DNA of 26,041 bases, taken from NCBI GenBank assembly GCA_946885645.1, contig CAMPGU010000022.1, positions 1-26,041 of the forward strand. The letters run 5' to 3'. A program made the position numbers and the translations under genes. Under the pieces are notes generated by a model. That model saw only the letters and a list, made by a program, of their open reading frames with translations. It ran no database searches and was not told the DNA's origin. Every line of letters begins with the position of its first letter. Position 1 is the first letter of the stretch. This stretch comes from an uncultured Haloferula sp. (GTDB lineage: Bacteria > Verrucomicrobiota > Verrucomicrobiae > Verrucomicrobiales > Akkermansiaceae). Below are positions 1 to 8,465 of this stretch, piece by piece.

Positions 1-1086
1 CTTCTCGAGGGTGGTGTCGGGAAAGTCCCGGCCTTCGTCTTTGCCTTTGCCCTCGAAGAGTTCCGCGTGGCGGTAGGCGGCGTAGGCAAGGCGGGCGGTG
101 GCCTTTGAAACGAACCCCTCGTCGAACTCGATGCTTCCCTCGAAATCGAAGCGGTCTTGTACCAGATCGAGCGTATAGTCGCCGTAGAGATCCGTGGCGT
201 CCCCAGGGAAGAAGTAGGGCACTCCGTAAGTGCTATCGTAACGCGAATACGACGCTCCTAGTAGCAAGGGAATCTTTTCGGGCAGGAAGGAAACTCCCGA
301 CGACCAGGATGAACCCTCGTGTCCGGAGTTCGGCAAGGTGCCGTCGGGATTCGGAACCGGTTCGGATTCCCCTGTGGCCGGGTTGTAGACCATCGGGTTT
401 TCCAGCAACTGGTAGGCACCGCTGCGCGCGCGATCGGGAATCGAGATGTCATCCGAGTGCCGCGCCGAACCGGTGAACTGGAAAATGAAAGGGCCGCCGG
501 CGAGCGAAAGATGGCCCGCTCCCGCAATGCCATCGCCATTTGTATCATAGCGGGATTCCCATCCGCCCGCGACCGGCCGGTCGATGCGTTCCCGCGCCAG
601 CACACGGCTGCGGGCATTGACCGCACCGCCGATCGCGGAGTTGCCGTAGAGCAAGGATGCGGGGCCCCGGTGAATCTCCACGCTTTCCATCAGGAAGGGC
701 TCCAAGGCGACTCCGTGGTCGGGACTCACGTCGGAGAGGTCGAAGGTCGAGAGATCGTCACGCAACATCCGGACCCTCACCCCTTCAAAGCCGCGCACCA
801 CGGGACGACTGGCACCGGGTCCGAAATAGCCCGACGATACTCCCGGCTCCCAGCCGATCGTTTCGCCGAGTGTGCCTTGCGCGTTCCTTTGAAGTACCTC
901 TTCGGAAACCGTTTGCACGGTTTGCATGGATGCCGTTCCAAGGGTGGGTGGCGAAGCTTCCGCGGTTACCGTGATTTCCTCCAGTTGCTCGGGGGCCTGT
1001 TCCTCTACCACCAAAGGCTCAAGAACGTCCTGACCTTGGGCGATCAGGGACGATGCGAGGAGGATTGCAGTCGGGAAGGCCTTCAT
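1..1086 (-). CDS. ZnuD-like TonB-dependent outer-membrane receptor (3' part outside window)
   Basis: Outer-membrane beta-barrel receptor, probably importing zinc or a zinc complex with TonB energy. The first 362 codons are present, starting at the ATG on the minus strand at 1086; the reading frame stays open to base 1, so most of the barrel is missing. A signal peptide (MKAFPTAILLASSLIAQGQ) precedes a plug domain with the segments VVRGFEGVRVRML, SDVSPDHG and EIHRGPASLLYGNSAIGG. SPDH followed by RGPxxLLYG, and the later barrel piece SRYDSTYGVPYF, resemble what I recall of the ZnuD subfamily more than siderophore or cobalamin receptors. That is family knowledge from memory, not an alignment. 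It is divergent from the anchor-M gene at 1149 across a 62-bp region holding a palindromic operator, which supports zinc-dependent control. The TonB-receptor call is firm; the substrate is inferred from sequence and neighbours. Confidence 0.8.
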   Translation of the reverse strand, partial: MKAFPTAILLASSLIAQGQDVLEPLVVEEQAPEQLEEITVTAEASPPTLGTASMQTVQTVSEEVLQRNAQGTLGETIGWEPGVSSGYFGPGASRPVVRGFEGVRVRMLRDDLSTFDLSDVSPDHGVALEPFLMESVEIHRGPASLLYGNSAIGGAVNARSRVLARERIDRPVAGGWESRYDTNGDGIAGAGHLSLAGGPFIFQFTGSARHSDDISIPDRARSGAYQLLENPMVYNPATGESEPVPNPDGTLPNSGHEGSSWSSGVSFLPEKIPLLLGASYSRYDSTYGVPYFFPGDATDLYGDYTLDLVQDRFDFEGSIEFDEGFVSKATARLAYAAYRHAELFEGKGKDEGRDFPDTTLEK

Positions 1087-1117
1087 GAAAAATTGTTGCG
1101 AATGGTTTTTGATTGCT

Positions 1118-1136
1118 CTTGCAATAATATTGCAAG
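1118..1136. promoter_or_regulatory. Perfect 19-bp palindrome, candidate Zur/Fur-family operator
   Basis: The sequence cttgcaataatattgcaag is two perfect 9-bp arms around one central base. It is AT-rich in a GC-rich genome and sits in the 62-bp divergent space between the TonB receptor (start 1086) and the anchor-M gene (start 1149), so one bound regulator could control both. Size and symmetry fit Fur-superfamily operators, and the flanking genes point to Zur. No regulator gene lies in the window, so its identity is inference. Confidence 0.55.
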
Positions 1137-1148
1137 AAACAAAATCCC

Positions 1149-2834
1149 GTGAAGCTGATTTACGTCCTTCTATCCGGAGCCGCGGCCGTCAACGGGATGG
1201 CACAGACGCCTCGAACCGATCTCATCTACGGACACTTCGAGTTTCACGTGGACTACGTCCCGACCCCCGGGACCCCGGATGCGGGGTGGCGCTTCGCGGC
1301 TTCCTACGACGAAGATGACGACTTCAGCTCCTCGGACGGCGTAGTGCGGATGACCCCGGCCAACACCGTCTACATCGCCTCTCCCCGGACGCGGACAGCG
1401 GTTCCTTCGCCACCGGGCATTTTTGGCCGTTTCGGCCCTGCCGGAACTCCAATCTGGGTTCTGCCCCAAAATCAGAACCTCGGTTCGCTCTATCTGGGTA
1501 TCCGCACCACCATGCCTGCCGGCACCTTCCAAGCGTCGGTGGGAGGCAACTACACGCCGAGTCCGCAGGGCAGCATTTCCCTGCGCTTGATCTCCGTCGC
1601 TGGCACAGGTCCCGACGCCGGAGGCAAGTTCGCGACGTGGAAGACCGAGAGCGCCGGCACCACCGTGTTCTCTTTCGATACGACCAACGGGATCACCTCC
1701 GCCGACTATATTGACACGATTCCGGTTTCTTCTCACACCCACTATAATTGGGGTTTCACCAAGCCCGGAACCTACGAGGTAACAGTGGAGGCCAAGGGTA
1801 AGCTAATGCCCCTCAACGGAGCGGTGACGTCCGGGCGGGAGACCTTCAAATTCTCCGTGCCTTTCTCATCAAGGATCGGTTCGGGGGGCTCGCTCCGCGT
1901 CGTCGCGGACAATGCCCTCCGGATTGTTGCCGCTGATTTGACGGACTCGGTTGCCTACTCCCCCGATCAGGCAATGCTCGAAACGATCGCCGCCACCGCG
2001 GCCAGCTCGGCACTACCCGGCGCTGTATGGGAGTCCAGCGGGACGATTACTTCCGCGGCTGCCACAATCGCCAACGGCATCGGGGTCGATCCGGCGATTG
2101 CATCCTCCGCACTGCTTCCCGCCGACTGGAGCAATCTCGCTATCGAAGTGCGGTCCGTGGAAGGGCCGGGTAGTTTCGCGTGGATTTCGGATGGCGCTGT
2201 CGTCGCGGATGGACTAGGCGACTCCGTGCCGCTGACCGCCGGGACTACCCGTAACCTGGTCACCGCATTTACGGCGAACGGCCTCTACCGCATCAAAGCA
2301 GTCCTTCATGGAACGAAGCTGGGAAGCGCCGTGAACTCCAGGCCTTTCACTTTGGTCTACGGCGCTGGCATCTCCGCCGATCACAATTATGCGGCATGGC
2401 AATCCAGCTTCGAGCGAGCGGCAGGGCTTACCGCGGGAGCGCTGGCAGATACCGAGGCGGACCACGATCATGACGGTCTGCCCAACGGAGTCGAGTTCGC
2501 CTTCTTCTGGCACGGATTGAATCCCACCGTCAGCGACTCTCCTCTCATGCCGTTGGCAGCGCCTACCCCGGAGGGCTTCGCAGCCATTGACTTCCTGAGG
2601 GATACCTACAAGGACACGCTCGACGAGACCCGCTGGCAGATCCGGCCTTGGGCCAGCACTGACCTTGTGACTTGGGTGCCACGCTCATCGCGTGTTCCCG
2701 GCTTCCCGATGGGGGCGGCCGAAACCGGAGCTGAAAAGGGCAATGCCCACGGCCGCATCATGCTGCGCAGCCTGCGGATCATGCCGTCTCCACAACCCAA
2801 GGCTTTCTTCCGATTTGACGTAACGGGGCCTTGA
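1149..2834 (+). CDS. Secreted choice-of-anchor M domain protein with verrucomicrobial C-terminal module
   Basis: Exported 561-residue protein of unknown exact function, probably cell-surface or periplasmic. It starts at GTG; residues 1-19 (MKLIYVLLSGAAAVNGMAQ) form a signal peptide, and no better start lies nearby. Residues about 25-220 match the choice-of-anchor M pattern: an opening (IYGHFEFHVDY), a central GTPIWVLPQ segment, and the hallmark HTHYNWGFTKPGTYEVTVEA near residues 196-215. That pattern is the short repeat (TIGR03769 type) known in actinobacterial surface proteins encoded beside metal ABC transporters. The C-terminus (DHNYAAW.., DHDHDGLPNGVEFAF, ASTDLVTW) is a divergent copy of the module that also ends the GH97 and beta-strand-repeat proteins further along; no PEP-CTERM tail is present. 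The His- and Asp-rich character fits metal binding, but that is inference. It shares a divergent operator region with the ZnuD-like receptor. Confidence 0.75.
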   Translation: MKLIYVLLSGAAAVNGMAQTPRTDLIYGHFEFHVDYVPTPGTPDAGWRFAASYDEDDDFSSSDGVVRMTPANTVYIASPRTRTAVPSPPGIFGRFGPAGTPIWVLPQNQNLGSLYLGIRTTMPAGTFQASVGGNYTPSPQGSISLRLISVAGTGPDAGGKFATWKTESAGTTVFSFDTTNGITSADYIDTIPVSSHTHYNWGFTKPGTYEVTVEAKGKLMPLNGAVTSGRETFKFSVPFSSRIGSGGSLRVVADNALRIVAADLTDSVAYSPDQAMLETIAATAASSALPGAVWESSGTITSAAATIANGIGVDPAIASSALLPADWSNLAIEVRSVEGPGSFAWISDGAVVADGLGDSVPLTAGTTRNLVTAFTANGLYRIKAVLHGTKLGSAVNSRPFTLVYGAGISADHNYAAWQSSFERAAGLTAGALADTEADHDHDGLPNGVEFAFFWHGLNPTVSDSPLMPLAAPTPEGFAAIDFLRDTYKDTLDETRWQIRPWASTDLVTWVPRSSRVPGFPMGAAETGAEKGNAHGRIMLRSLRIMPSPQPKAFFRFDVTGP

Positions 2835-2848
2835 TGTAATCCGATTGA

Positions 2849-2869
2849 AAATGCATTTAATATGCGTTT
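2849..2869. promoter_or_regulatory. Imperfect palindrome, candidate second Zur-type operator
   Basis: A 21-bp imperfect inverted repeat with arms AAATGCAT and ATGCGTTT (7 of 8 arm positions complementary) lies in the 82-bp gap before the second anchor-M gene. It keeps TGCA and TGC at the same spacing as the perfect palindrome at 1118-1136, and 9 of 19 aligned positions are identical. Two sites of the same layout in front of two genes of the same family suggest shared regulation. The match is imperfect and unproven. Confidence 0.4.
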
Positions 2870-2916
2870 GGGATTGCATCGTTGCTCCGAGCTTTCAAGA
2901 GTCTTCCCGCCACATC

Positions 2917-3636
2917 ATGAAAGCTTCCCGATTTTCCTCTTACCTTACCCTCGCCAGCATCGCCTTGCTGGCGACGGTTCCAGCCAACGCCGCGGTGGTT
3001 TACACCGCAGGACATGCCGATCTCGGTGTCGCTTACGAGGATGGTGCCTTCGATTTCCACTTCCATGGTGAAGGAGCCATCATCGATGGCGTGGAGGTCG
3101 AAGATCAGGAGTATGCGGCTTCCGATGTCATCATCCATGCGAGCGCTACATCCATGCTGGTGCTGCCGGAGGGATTCGACATGCCAGCCTTGGGTAGATC
3201 GGCCGGGGATACGATCTGGGTGTTGCCTTGGACGCAGGAGGATGGACTTCCCTTCCTCGGCACCGCGTCGGAAGAACTGAACCCGTCGGACTGGGTGGGA
3301 GGTATCACCTTCACCCTCGGTAACGTGACATCTTCAAGCGGCACCGGCGAATTCGCCCTGTGGCGCTATGGTGTCTCCGGCGATGTGACTCTGGACATCT
3401 CCTCGCTAACAGGTCCGGACTCGGTGATCACCCAGACGGGCAGCCACGATCATTTCAACTGGGGCTTCACCGAGCCCGGCACTTGGACCATCGAACTGAC
3501 CGCGAGCGGACAACACGTCACCGATGGTTTGATCACCGCGACGGAGACCTTTACTTTCCAGATCGTCCCCGAACCATCGTCTGCTTTGCTGGGCGGCTTG
3601 GGCATCGTCGGGCTGCTCGTTCGCCGCCGCCGCTGA
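2917..3636 (+). CDS. Choice-of-anchor M domain protein with PEP-CTERM sorting tail
   Basis: Exported 239-residue protein. The frame is open from 2845, but the start at 2917 gives a clean signal peptide (MKASRFSSYLTLASIALLATVPANA), so I use it. The body opens with TAGHADLGVAYEDGAFDFHF, contains GDTIWVLPWTQEDGLPFLG and the hallmark HDHFNWGFTEPGTWTIELTA, and therefore consists of one choice-of-anchor M domain parallel to the N-terminal half of the upstream protein. It ends with VPEPSSALLGGLGIVGLLV followed by RRRR, a textbook PEP-CTERM signal recognised by exosortase/archaeosortase-type transpeptidases; no exosortase gene is in the window. The many His and Asp residues suggest metal capture near the envelope, but this is inference. 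Position and domain type tie it to the zinc island, and the palindrome at 2849-2869 may control it. Confidence 0.8.
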   Translation: MKASRFSSYLTLASIALLATVPANAAVVYTAGHADLGVAYEDGAFDFHFHGEGAIIDGVEVEDQEYAASDVIIHASATSMLVLPEGFDMPALGRSAGDTIWVLPWTQEDGLPFLGTASEELNPSDWVGGITFTLGNVTSSSGTGEFALWRYGVSGDVTLDISSLTGPDSVITQTGSHDHFNWGFTEPGTWTIELTASGQHVTDGLITATETFTFQIVPEPSSALLGGLGIVGLLVRRRR

Positions 3637-4478
3637 GATGTCCTCTTCCCCGACATGCACAGCCTCGCGGATCGGGGGATTGATGAGGGATGCCACTGCC
3701 GGGCTCAGGCAGGAGATGTTCTTCCTCGGCATGGATGTGGTACATCCTTCCGGCAATCTTTTGGTTCGGGGTGGCTTCGAGCGAAGTCCCTCGAACGGGC
3801 TTCAAGGGACGAGTTGCTACGGACTGCCGTGGCAGGGTGGCCGTATCGAGCTTCATGGTGCATGTGCGGGTTGGTATCCTGACGACGGCAGCACCGGTTT
3901 CGTCTACATACGGCCTCTCGGGAGATGCCTGCCGTGGGTTCACGGGAAGCCTCCGGTTCCGGGCGAATGGTCGGTCGGAATCGGCCGGTCACCCAGTCCC
4001 TCGGCACTTTGGGAAACAGGCCTCCCGTTCTTTTCATGGTGGCTCTCCTGGGAGCAGCAGATCCTTCGATTGGGCGGGAGGGACTACCGGACCTCATGCT
4101 ATCGAACCTTTAAGAAACTTCCGAAGTCAAAAGCATGGTTGCCCCCTGAAGCGGCCATCGACTGGCTCGGCCGTTTCCTTGCCGATCCGGCGGGTCTGGC
4201 TCGTTCAAGCCGATTCCTCGCCTGAAAGATGCCCTCCGAACCCTGTCGCCGGGTAACTTCACGGTTTGGTCGCAATGGCCGCGCGAAACGATGCAACACT
4301 CAGAATTCCACCGCTCGGCCGGCGGTTGATCGGCGCCGATGCGCCGATGCGCCGGAGTCGCCGCGTCCGTCTTGGGACTTCGACATCGGGATCACGCACA
4401 TCGGCCTGCGCGTGCGCGTGAGAGCTTCCCCGATTCCCGGGTGAATCCAACTCCTCCGGGTCGAATGACATTTATCCC
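3637..4478. other. 842-bp stretch with no convincing gene
   Basis: Several overlapping open frames exist on both strands (for example 3638-4225 and 3690-4256 plus; 3705-4097 minus), but none has a recognisable domain, a signal peptide or a clear advantage over the others. Their composition (Arg/Pro/Ser/Gly-rich) looks like out-of-frame GC-rich DNA. Small hairpins occur, such as GGATGT-GGT-ACATCC at 3733-3747. The operon promoter before 4479 must lie near its right end, but I cannot point to -35/-10 boxes or a Zur-type palindrome. A degraded gene or a dispersed repeat is possible. Confidence 0.5.
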
Positions 4479-5816
4479 ATGAATCACAAACTACCCGTCA
4501 CCGTCCTCACCGGATTCCTCGGCTCAGGAAAAACCACCCTTCTCAACCGCATCCTCACCGAAAACCACGGCCTGCGCATCGCGGTGATCGAGAACGAATT
4601 CGGCGAGGTCGGCATCGACCACGAACTCGTCATCAATGCCGATGAGGAGATCTTCGAGATGAACAATGGCTGCATCTGCTGCACCGTACGCGGCGACCTT
4701 ATCCGCATCATCGGCAGCTTGATGAAGCGCCGCGAGCAGTTCGACCACATCCTCATCGAGACCACCGGCCTCGCTGATCCCGGCCCGGTGATTCAGACCT
4801 TCTTTGTCGATGATGACATGAAGGAAAAACTCACCCTCAACGCCATCGTCGCCCTCGTCGATGCCCGCCACATACCGCTTCATCTCGACTCCAGCGAGGA
4901 GGCCGTCAAACAAATCGCGTTCGCCGATTCCATCCTTCTCAACAAAACCGATCTCGTCACCCCGGCCGATCTGGACGCCCTCGAAGCACGCATCAAGAGC
5001 ATCAACGGCGTCGCCCGTCTCCAGCGCTGCCAAAACTCGAACGTCCCGATTGCCAGCGTGCTCGACATCGGCGGCTTCAATCTCGACCGCGCCATCGGCA
5101 TCGACCCGCGTTTCCTTGATCCCGAATATCCCTTCGAATGGGGCGGTATCTTCGATGCTCCGGCCGGCACCCTCAAGCTGGAAGCCTCCGAAAACCCGGA
5201 CCCATCCATGACCGCCGTCATCCTTCCCGTTCCGGGTACGGATGAGGGGTCGCTTGCCATCGCCCGCGAGGCCGCCGTCCGCGCCTTCTCCCATCCCGCC
5301 CGCGAAGCACCCTCCGGCTCGGTCATGACAGCCGATGGTTCACCCTACGATCTTATCCTCACCGAAGACCCCATGAGCTGGACCTGCGCAGTCGATTCGC
5401 CGGGACCGCTCGCCATCTTCACCCAACACTACCCGGAAGAGCTCGGGCTGCGTTTTCTATCGGACTCAGGCGAACTCCAGCCCGTCCGAGCCGCTTCCTA
5501 CAAGCCGGATCACACCCACGATGAAGCCGTCAGCTCGGTCGGTATCGAGGCGGATGGAGAGTGCGACGAGAAAAAACTCAATGCCTGGCTCTCCAAACTT
5601 CTCCGCGAGCGCGGCACCGACATCTACCGCATGAAAGGCGTCTTTGCCATCAAGGGCGATCCGAACCGCTTCATCTTCCAAGGCGTCCACATGCTGCTGG
5701 ATCCCGCCGACGGCGGCCCATGGGGAGACAAGCCGCGCCGCACCAGCCTCGTCTTCATCGGCCGCGATCTCGACCGCGATGAACTCAACCAATCCTTCCG
5801 CAAATGCCTCGTCTGA
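4479..5816 (+). CDS. COG0523 (CobW/ZigA-like) metallochaperone GTPase with intact CxCC
   Basis: Cytosolic G3E-family GTPase of 445 residues, predicted to deliver zinc to client enzymes. Visible motifs are the P-loop GFLGSGKTT (residues 12-20), the metal-binding [13 protein letters not shown] with Cys65, Cys67 and Cys68, the Walker-B-like ETTGLADP (about 94-101) and the nucleotide motif NKTD (155-158). The CobW C-terminal domain includes [21 protein letters not shown]. It is longer than the 300-400 residues usual for the family because of an extra segment around residues 225-350 between the G domain and CobW_C; that segment ends near HTHDE. It opens the plus-strand operon and overlaps the WD40 gene by 13 bp. 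Operon partners are a ZnuABC-type transporter and two more COG0523 genes, so zinc is much more likely than cobalt for cobalamin. No clear Shine-Dalgarno site precedes it. Confidence 0.9.
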   Translation: MNHKLPVTVLTGFLGSGKTTLLNRILTENHGLRIAVIENEFGEVGIDHELVINADEEIFEMNNGCICCTVRGDLIRIIGSLMKRREQFDHILIETTGLADPGPVIQTFFVDDDMKEKLTLNAIVALVDARHIPLHLDSSEEAVKQIAFADSILLNKTDLVTPADLDALEARIKSINGVARLQRCQNSNVPIASVLDIGGFNLDRAIGIDPRFLDPEYPFEWGGIFDAPAGTLKLEASENPDPSMTAVILPVPGTDEGSLAIAREAAVRAFSHPAREAPSGSVMTADGSPYDLILTEDPMSWTCAVDSPGPLAIFTQHYPEELGLRFLSDSGELQPVRAASYKPDHTHDEAVSSVGIEADGECDEKKLNAWLSKLLRERGTDIYRMKGVFAIKGDPNRFIFQGVHMLLDPADGGPWGDKPRRTSLVFIGRDLDRDELNQSFRKCLV

Positions 5817-6901
5817 CAAACGCCGATGACCTGGCGGATGAGGAGATTGACATCCGCTCCGCCGCAAAGCTCCTTCCTCAGACCTCGAGCGAAGAGCTCG
5901 ATGACTACGCGCTCGACCTACGGTGGTCGCCTGACGGCCGGCATCTCGCCGCCCTGCCCAGCACCGGAAAGCCGAAAATCATCGATCTGAAGAAGGGTGG
6001 GTTCCTCGAAGTCCCTGCTCACCGCGGTGGCAATGGCAGCATCGCCTGGAGCCCGGATGGTGCCTTGCTCGCCATCTTCGGCCAGGATGGCATCCTCCGC
6101 CTCCACGATCCGGTCACCGGCGCTTCGCGCGAAAACCAGCTCCCTCGCGGATGGGCCGAGCGCTGCGCTTGGAACGCCGACGGCTCCCTCATCGCCGCCG
6201 CCATCGGCCGCACCGTGCAGGTCATGGATGCTGCCACGCTTGAACCTCTGCACCTCATCGATGGCCACAGCTCGACCGTGACCGACTTCGTGTGGCACCC
6301 TGTGTTGCCGGATCAACTCGCTACCGCCAGCGACGGCGGGGCGCGGATGTGGCGGCTCGGCCAAAAAGAGCCTTTCGCCCGCATCGACGATGGCGTGGCG
6401 GCCGTGCTCACCACCTGGAGCCCGGACGGCCGCTGGGTGGTCACGAGCGACCAGACGCCCTCGGTGCATCTCTTCGACACGAAAAGACGCGCTCCACTCT
6501 ATATCCAGGGCTTCGAGGCCAAGATCAAAGCCTTCGCCTGGCAGACCGGAGGTGCTCCCGACCTGCCTTGGCTCGCCCTCGGGGGAGGCTCTGTGATCAC
6601 CGTATGGCTATGCTTCGGCAAGAACGGCCCGCGCGGTGCGAAGCCGCTGCAACTCTTCGGTCACCCGGGCGAAGTCACCGCATTGGATTTCCCGAAGGAC
6701 GGCCCCTATCTCGCCTCCGGCGGACGCGACGGCTTTGTCCTCCTCTGGCTCCCTCATCACTCGGACGGCCCCGCCCTGATCGCGCGAGAGGATAAGGAAA
6801 TCACCACTGTCCGCTGGTCGCCCGACGGTCTCCAGCTTGCCTCTGGCACCGTCTCCGGCCGTATCGCGGTCCACACGCTCCGTGATCAAACACAACCATG
6901 A
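5804..6901 (+). CDS. Cytosolic WD40-repeat (beta-propeller) protein of the zinc operon
   Basis: A 365-residue protein with no signal peptide or membrane segment. About seven to eight repeat units are visible, with anchors such as [69 protein letters not shown] and [13 protein letters not shown], enough for one closed propeller. An acidic N-terminal tail (residues 1-35) precedes it. WD40 propellers usually act as interaction platforms; no enzyme motif is seen. The start overlaps the end of the upstream GTPase by 13 bp, and the stop overlaps the ZnuA start (ATGA), implying translational coupling. A cytosolic scaffold linking the GTPase to the transporter or to client metalloenzymes is a reasonable inference, not shown by the sequence. 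Confidence 0.85.
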   Translation: MPRLTNADDLADEEIDIRSAAKLLPQTSSEELDDYALDLRWSPDGRHLAALPSTGKPKIIDLKKGGFLEVPAHRGGNGSIAWSPDGALLAIFGQDGILRLHDPVTGASRENQLPRGWAERCAWNADGSLIAAAIGRTVQVMDAATLEPLHLIDGHSSTVTDFVWHPVLPDQLATASDGGARMWRLGQKEPFARIDDGVAAVLTTWSPDGRWVVTSDQTPSVHLFDTKRRAPLYIQGFEAKIKAFAWQTGGAPDLPWLALGGGSVITVWLCFGKNGPRGAKPLQLFGHPGEVTALDFPKDGPYLASGGRDGFVLLWLPHHSDGPALIAREDKEITTVRWSPDGLQLASGTVSGRIAVHTLRDQTQP

Positions 6902-7812
6902 AACGTCGCCACTTCCTGCTCATCCCGTTGATCGCTCTGCTCGGCGCATGCAAGCCGGCGGCTGATTCCAAAACATCCAATGCCGCGAAAAAACCACGCG
7001 TCCTCGCCACCTTCCTGCCCGTCCATGCCCACGCCTCCGCCATCGCCGGAGACCGCGCGATCGTGGAATCGATTGTCGCGGGTGATGTCGGCGCCCACGA
7101 TTTCTCGCCACGCCCCGCGGACATGGACCGAATCGCCAAGGCCGATGTCCTCGTCTTCAACGGCGCGGGCATGGAACCGTGGCTCGCTGATCTGATCAGC
7201 CAGGCCGCAAAGAAGGATCTGAAGAAAGTCGATCTTTCCACCGGCATCGACCTCATTCCCAGCCCGCCCGCTTTCGGCACGGCCGATCCGCATGCGGGCG
7301 AGCCGAACCCACACCTCTGGCTCGATCCCGTGATCGCCATGCATCAGGTGGAAACCCTCCGCGACGCCCTCTGCGCCGCCGATCCGGATGGCACCGCGAC
7401 CTATCGGAAGAACGCCGCGGCCTACCTTGTCCGACTACGGGAACTGGATGCCGATTTCCAGCGCATCCTCGGCCCGCTGCCATCGAAAAAGCTGGTCACC
7501 TTCCACGATGCCTTTCCCTACCTCGCGAAACGTTACGGCCTCGCATCCATTGGCTACATCTCCGAGTTCCCCGAGCGTGACCCGGCACCGGCGGAGTTGG
7601 CCGCGCTCATCGACCGCATCCGCGCCGCAGGGGTGAAAGTTCTCTTCGCCGAGACCGGATACGAGCCGGCCCTGCTCCAGCGCGTCGCCACCGAATCCGG
7701 GGCCAAGGTTTCCACACTCGACACCCTGGAAGTCGGACACGGAGGACCGGACGCCTATCTCACAGGTATGCGGAAAAACCTCGAAGCCCTGCGCGCCGCC
7801 TTCGCCCCATGA
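6898..7812 (+). CDS. znuA: ZnuA/TroA-type metal ABC transporter substrate-binding lipoprotein
   Basis: High-affinity metal-binding lipoprotein of 304 residues delivering Zn(II), or less likely Mn(II), to the inner-membrane transporter. The signal peptide [18 protein letters not shown] ends in a lipobox with the acylated Cys18. Candidate metal ligands of the cluster A-I fold are the VHAHA segment (His43/His45), His67 in GAHDFSPRP or His139 in NPHLWLDP, His203 in TFHDAFPYL and Asp275 in STLDTLE. The long His-rich loop of classical proteobacterial ZnuA is absent; only a short DPHAGEPNPH remains, so affinity may differ. It overlaps the WD40 gene and the ATPase gene by 4 bp each. The zinc assignment rests mainly on the COG0523 and ZnuD-like neighbours, since sequence alone cannot separate Zn from Mn. 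Confidence 0.88.
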   Translation: MKRRHFLLIPLIALLGACKPAADSKTSNAAKKPRVLATFLPVHAHASAIAGDRAIVESIVAGDVGAHDFSPRPADMDRIAKADVLVFNGAGMEPWLADLISQAAKKDLKKVDLSTGIDLIPSPPAFGTADPHAGEPNPHLWLDPVIAMHQVETLRDALCAADPDGTATYRKNAAAYLVRLRELDADFQRILGPLPSKKLVTFHDAFPYLAKRYGLASIGYISEFPERDPAPAELAALIDRIRAAGVKVLFAETGYEPALLQRVATESGAKVSTLDTLEVGHGGPDAYLTGMRKNLEALRAAFAP

Positions 7813-8456
7813 CTTCCCATATCCCACTGCTCGAAGCCCGCTCCCTCACCTTGCGCCACGGCACCCGCGAGGTCCTTGGTGATTTTTCCTGCGCGATCCA
7901 TCGCGGGGAAATCATGGGCATCAGCGGTCCCAATGGCGCGGGCAAGTCCACCTTGCTAAAGGCCTTCGCTGGCATTCACCAACCCCGCTCGGGCACCATC
8001 CGCCGCCCGACGAAGAAACCCGGCTACGTCCCGCAACACGCACCCATCGACCGGAACTTCCCGCTCACTGCCTCCGAGTTCCTCGCCATCAACTGTCACA
8101 GCCGCATCCCAACGATGGGCGGCATTCCGCGCAAACAGCGCCATGGCATCTGCGGGAAGCTCGACTGCCTCGGCGTCTCCCACCTCGCCGCCCGCCCGCT
8201 CGACTCCCTCTCCGGAGGAGAGCTTCAGCGCGTTCGCATCGCCGCCGCGCTGCTCGATGACCCGACGCTGCTGTTGTTGGACGAGCCCTCCAGCCATCTG
8301 GATCCCGCCGCCTCCACAAGCCTGAAGGAGCTGCTGCTTCACCTCCACCAGGAACATCACCTCACGCTGGTGGTCGTTTCCCACGACGAATCCTTCCTCG
8401 ACGGCCTGGCAACCCAACGGATTGCGCTTGGAACTCCGCTGCTCGCGGTCGCCTGA
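7809..8456 (+). CDS. znuC: ZnuC-type metal ABC transporter ATP-binding protein
   Basis: ATPase subunit (215 residues) energising metal import at the cytoplasmic face of the inner membrane. Motifs in order are Walker A GPNGAGKST (residues 40-48), Q-loop YVPQ with Gln76, signature LSGGELQ (134-140) followed by RVRIA, Walker B LLLLDEP with Asp158 and Glu159, and the switch His192 in VVVSHDE. The PGYVPQHAPIDRNFPLTASEF stretch is typical of the manganese/zinc/iron chelate ATPase family. It is at the short end for the family and lacks the C-terminal extension of enterobacterial ZnuC. It overlaps znuA by 4 bp and is followed by the permease after 9 bp. Confidence 0.92.
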   Translation: MTSHIPLLEARSLTLRHGTREVLGDFSCAIHRGEIMGISGPNGAGKSTLLKAFAGIHQPRSGTIRRPTKKPGYVPQHAPIDRNFPLTASEFLAINCHSRIPTMGGIPRKQRHGICGKLDCLGVSHLAARPLDSLSGGELQRVRIAAALLDDPTLLLLDEPSSHLDPAASTSLKELLLHLHQEHHLTLVVVSHDESFLDGLATQRIALGTPLLAVA

Positions 8457-8465
8457 CCAACCGCC

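Noticed and set aside
319..1152. Plus-strand open frame of 277 codons
   Set aside because: Antisense to the TonB receptor, whose plug motifs are unmistakable on the minus strand.
3705..4097. Minus-strand frame with a plausible ATG at 4037
   Set aside because: Arg/Pro/Ser-rich, no domain, and competing frames of similar length on the other strand; not called a gene.
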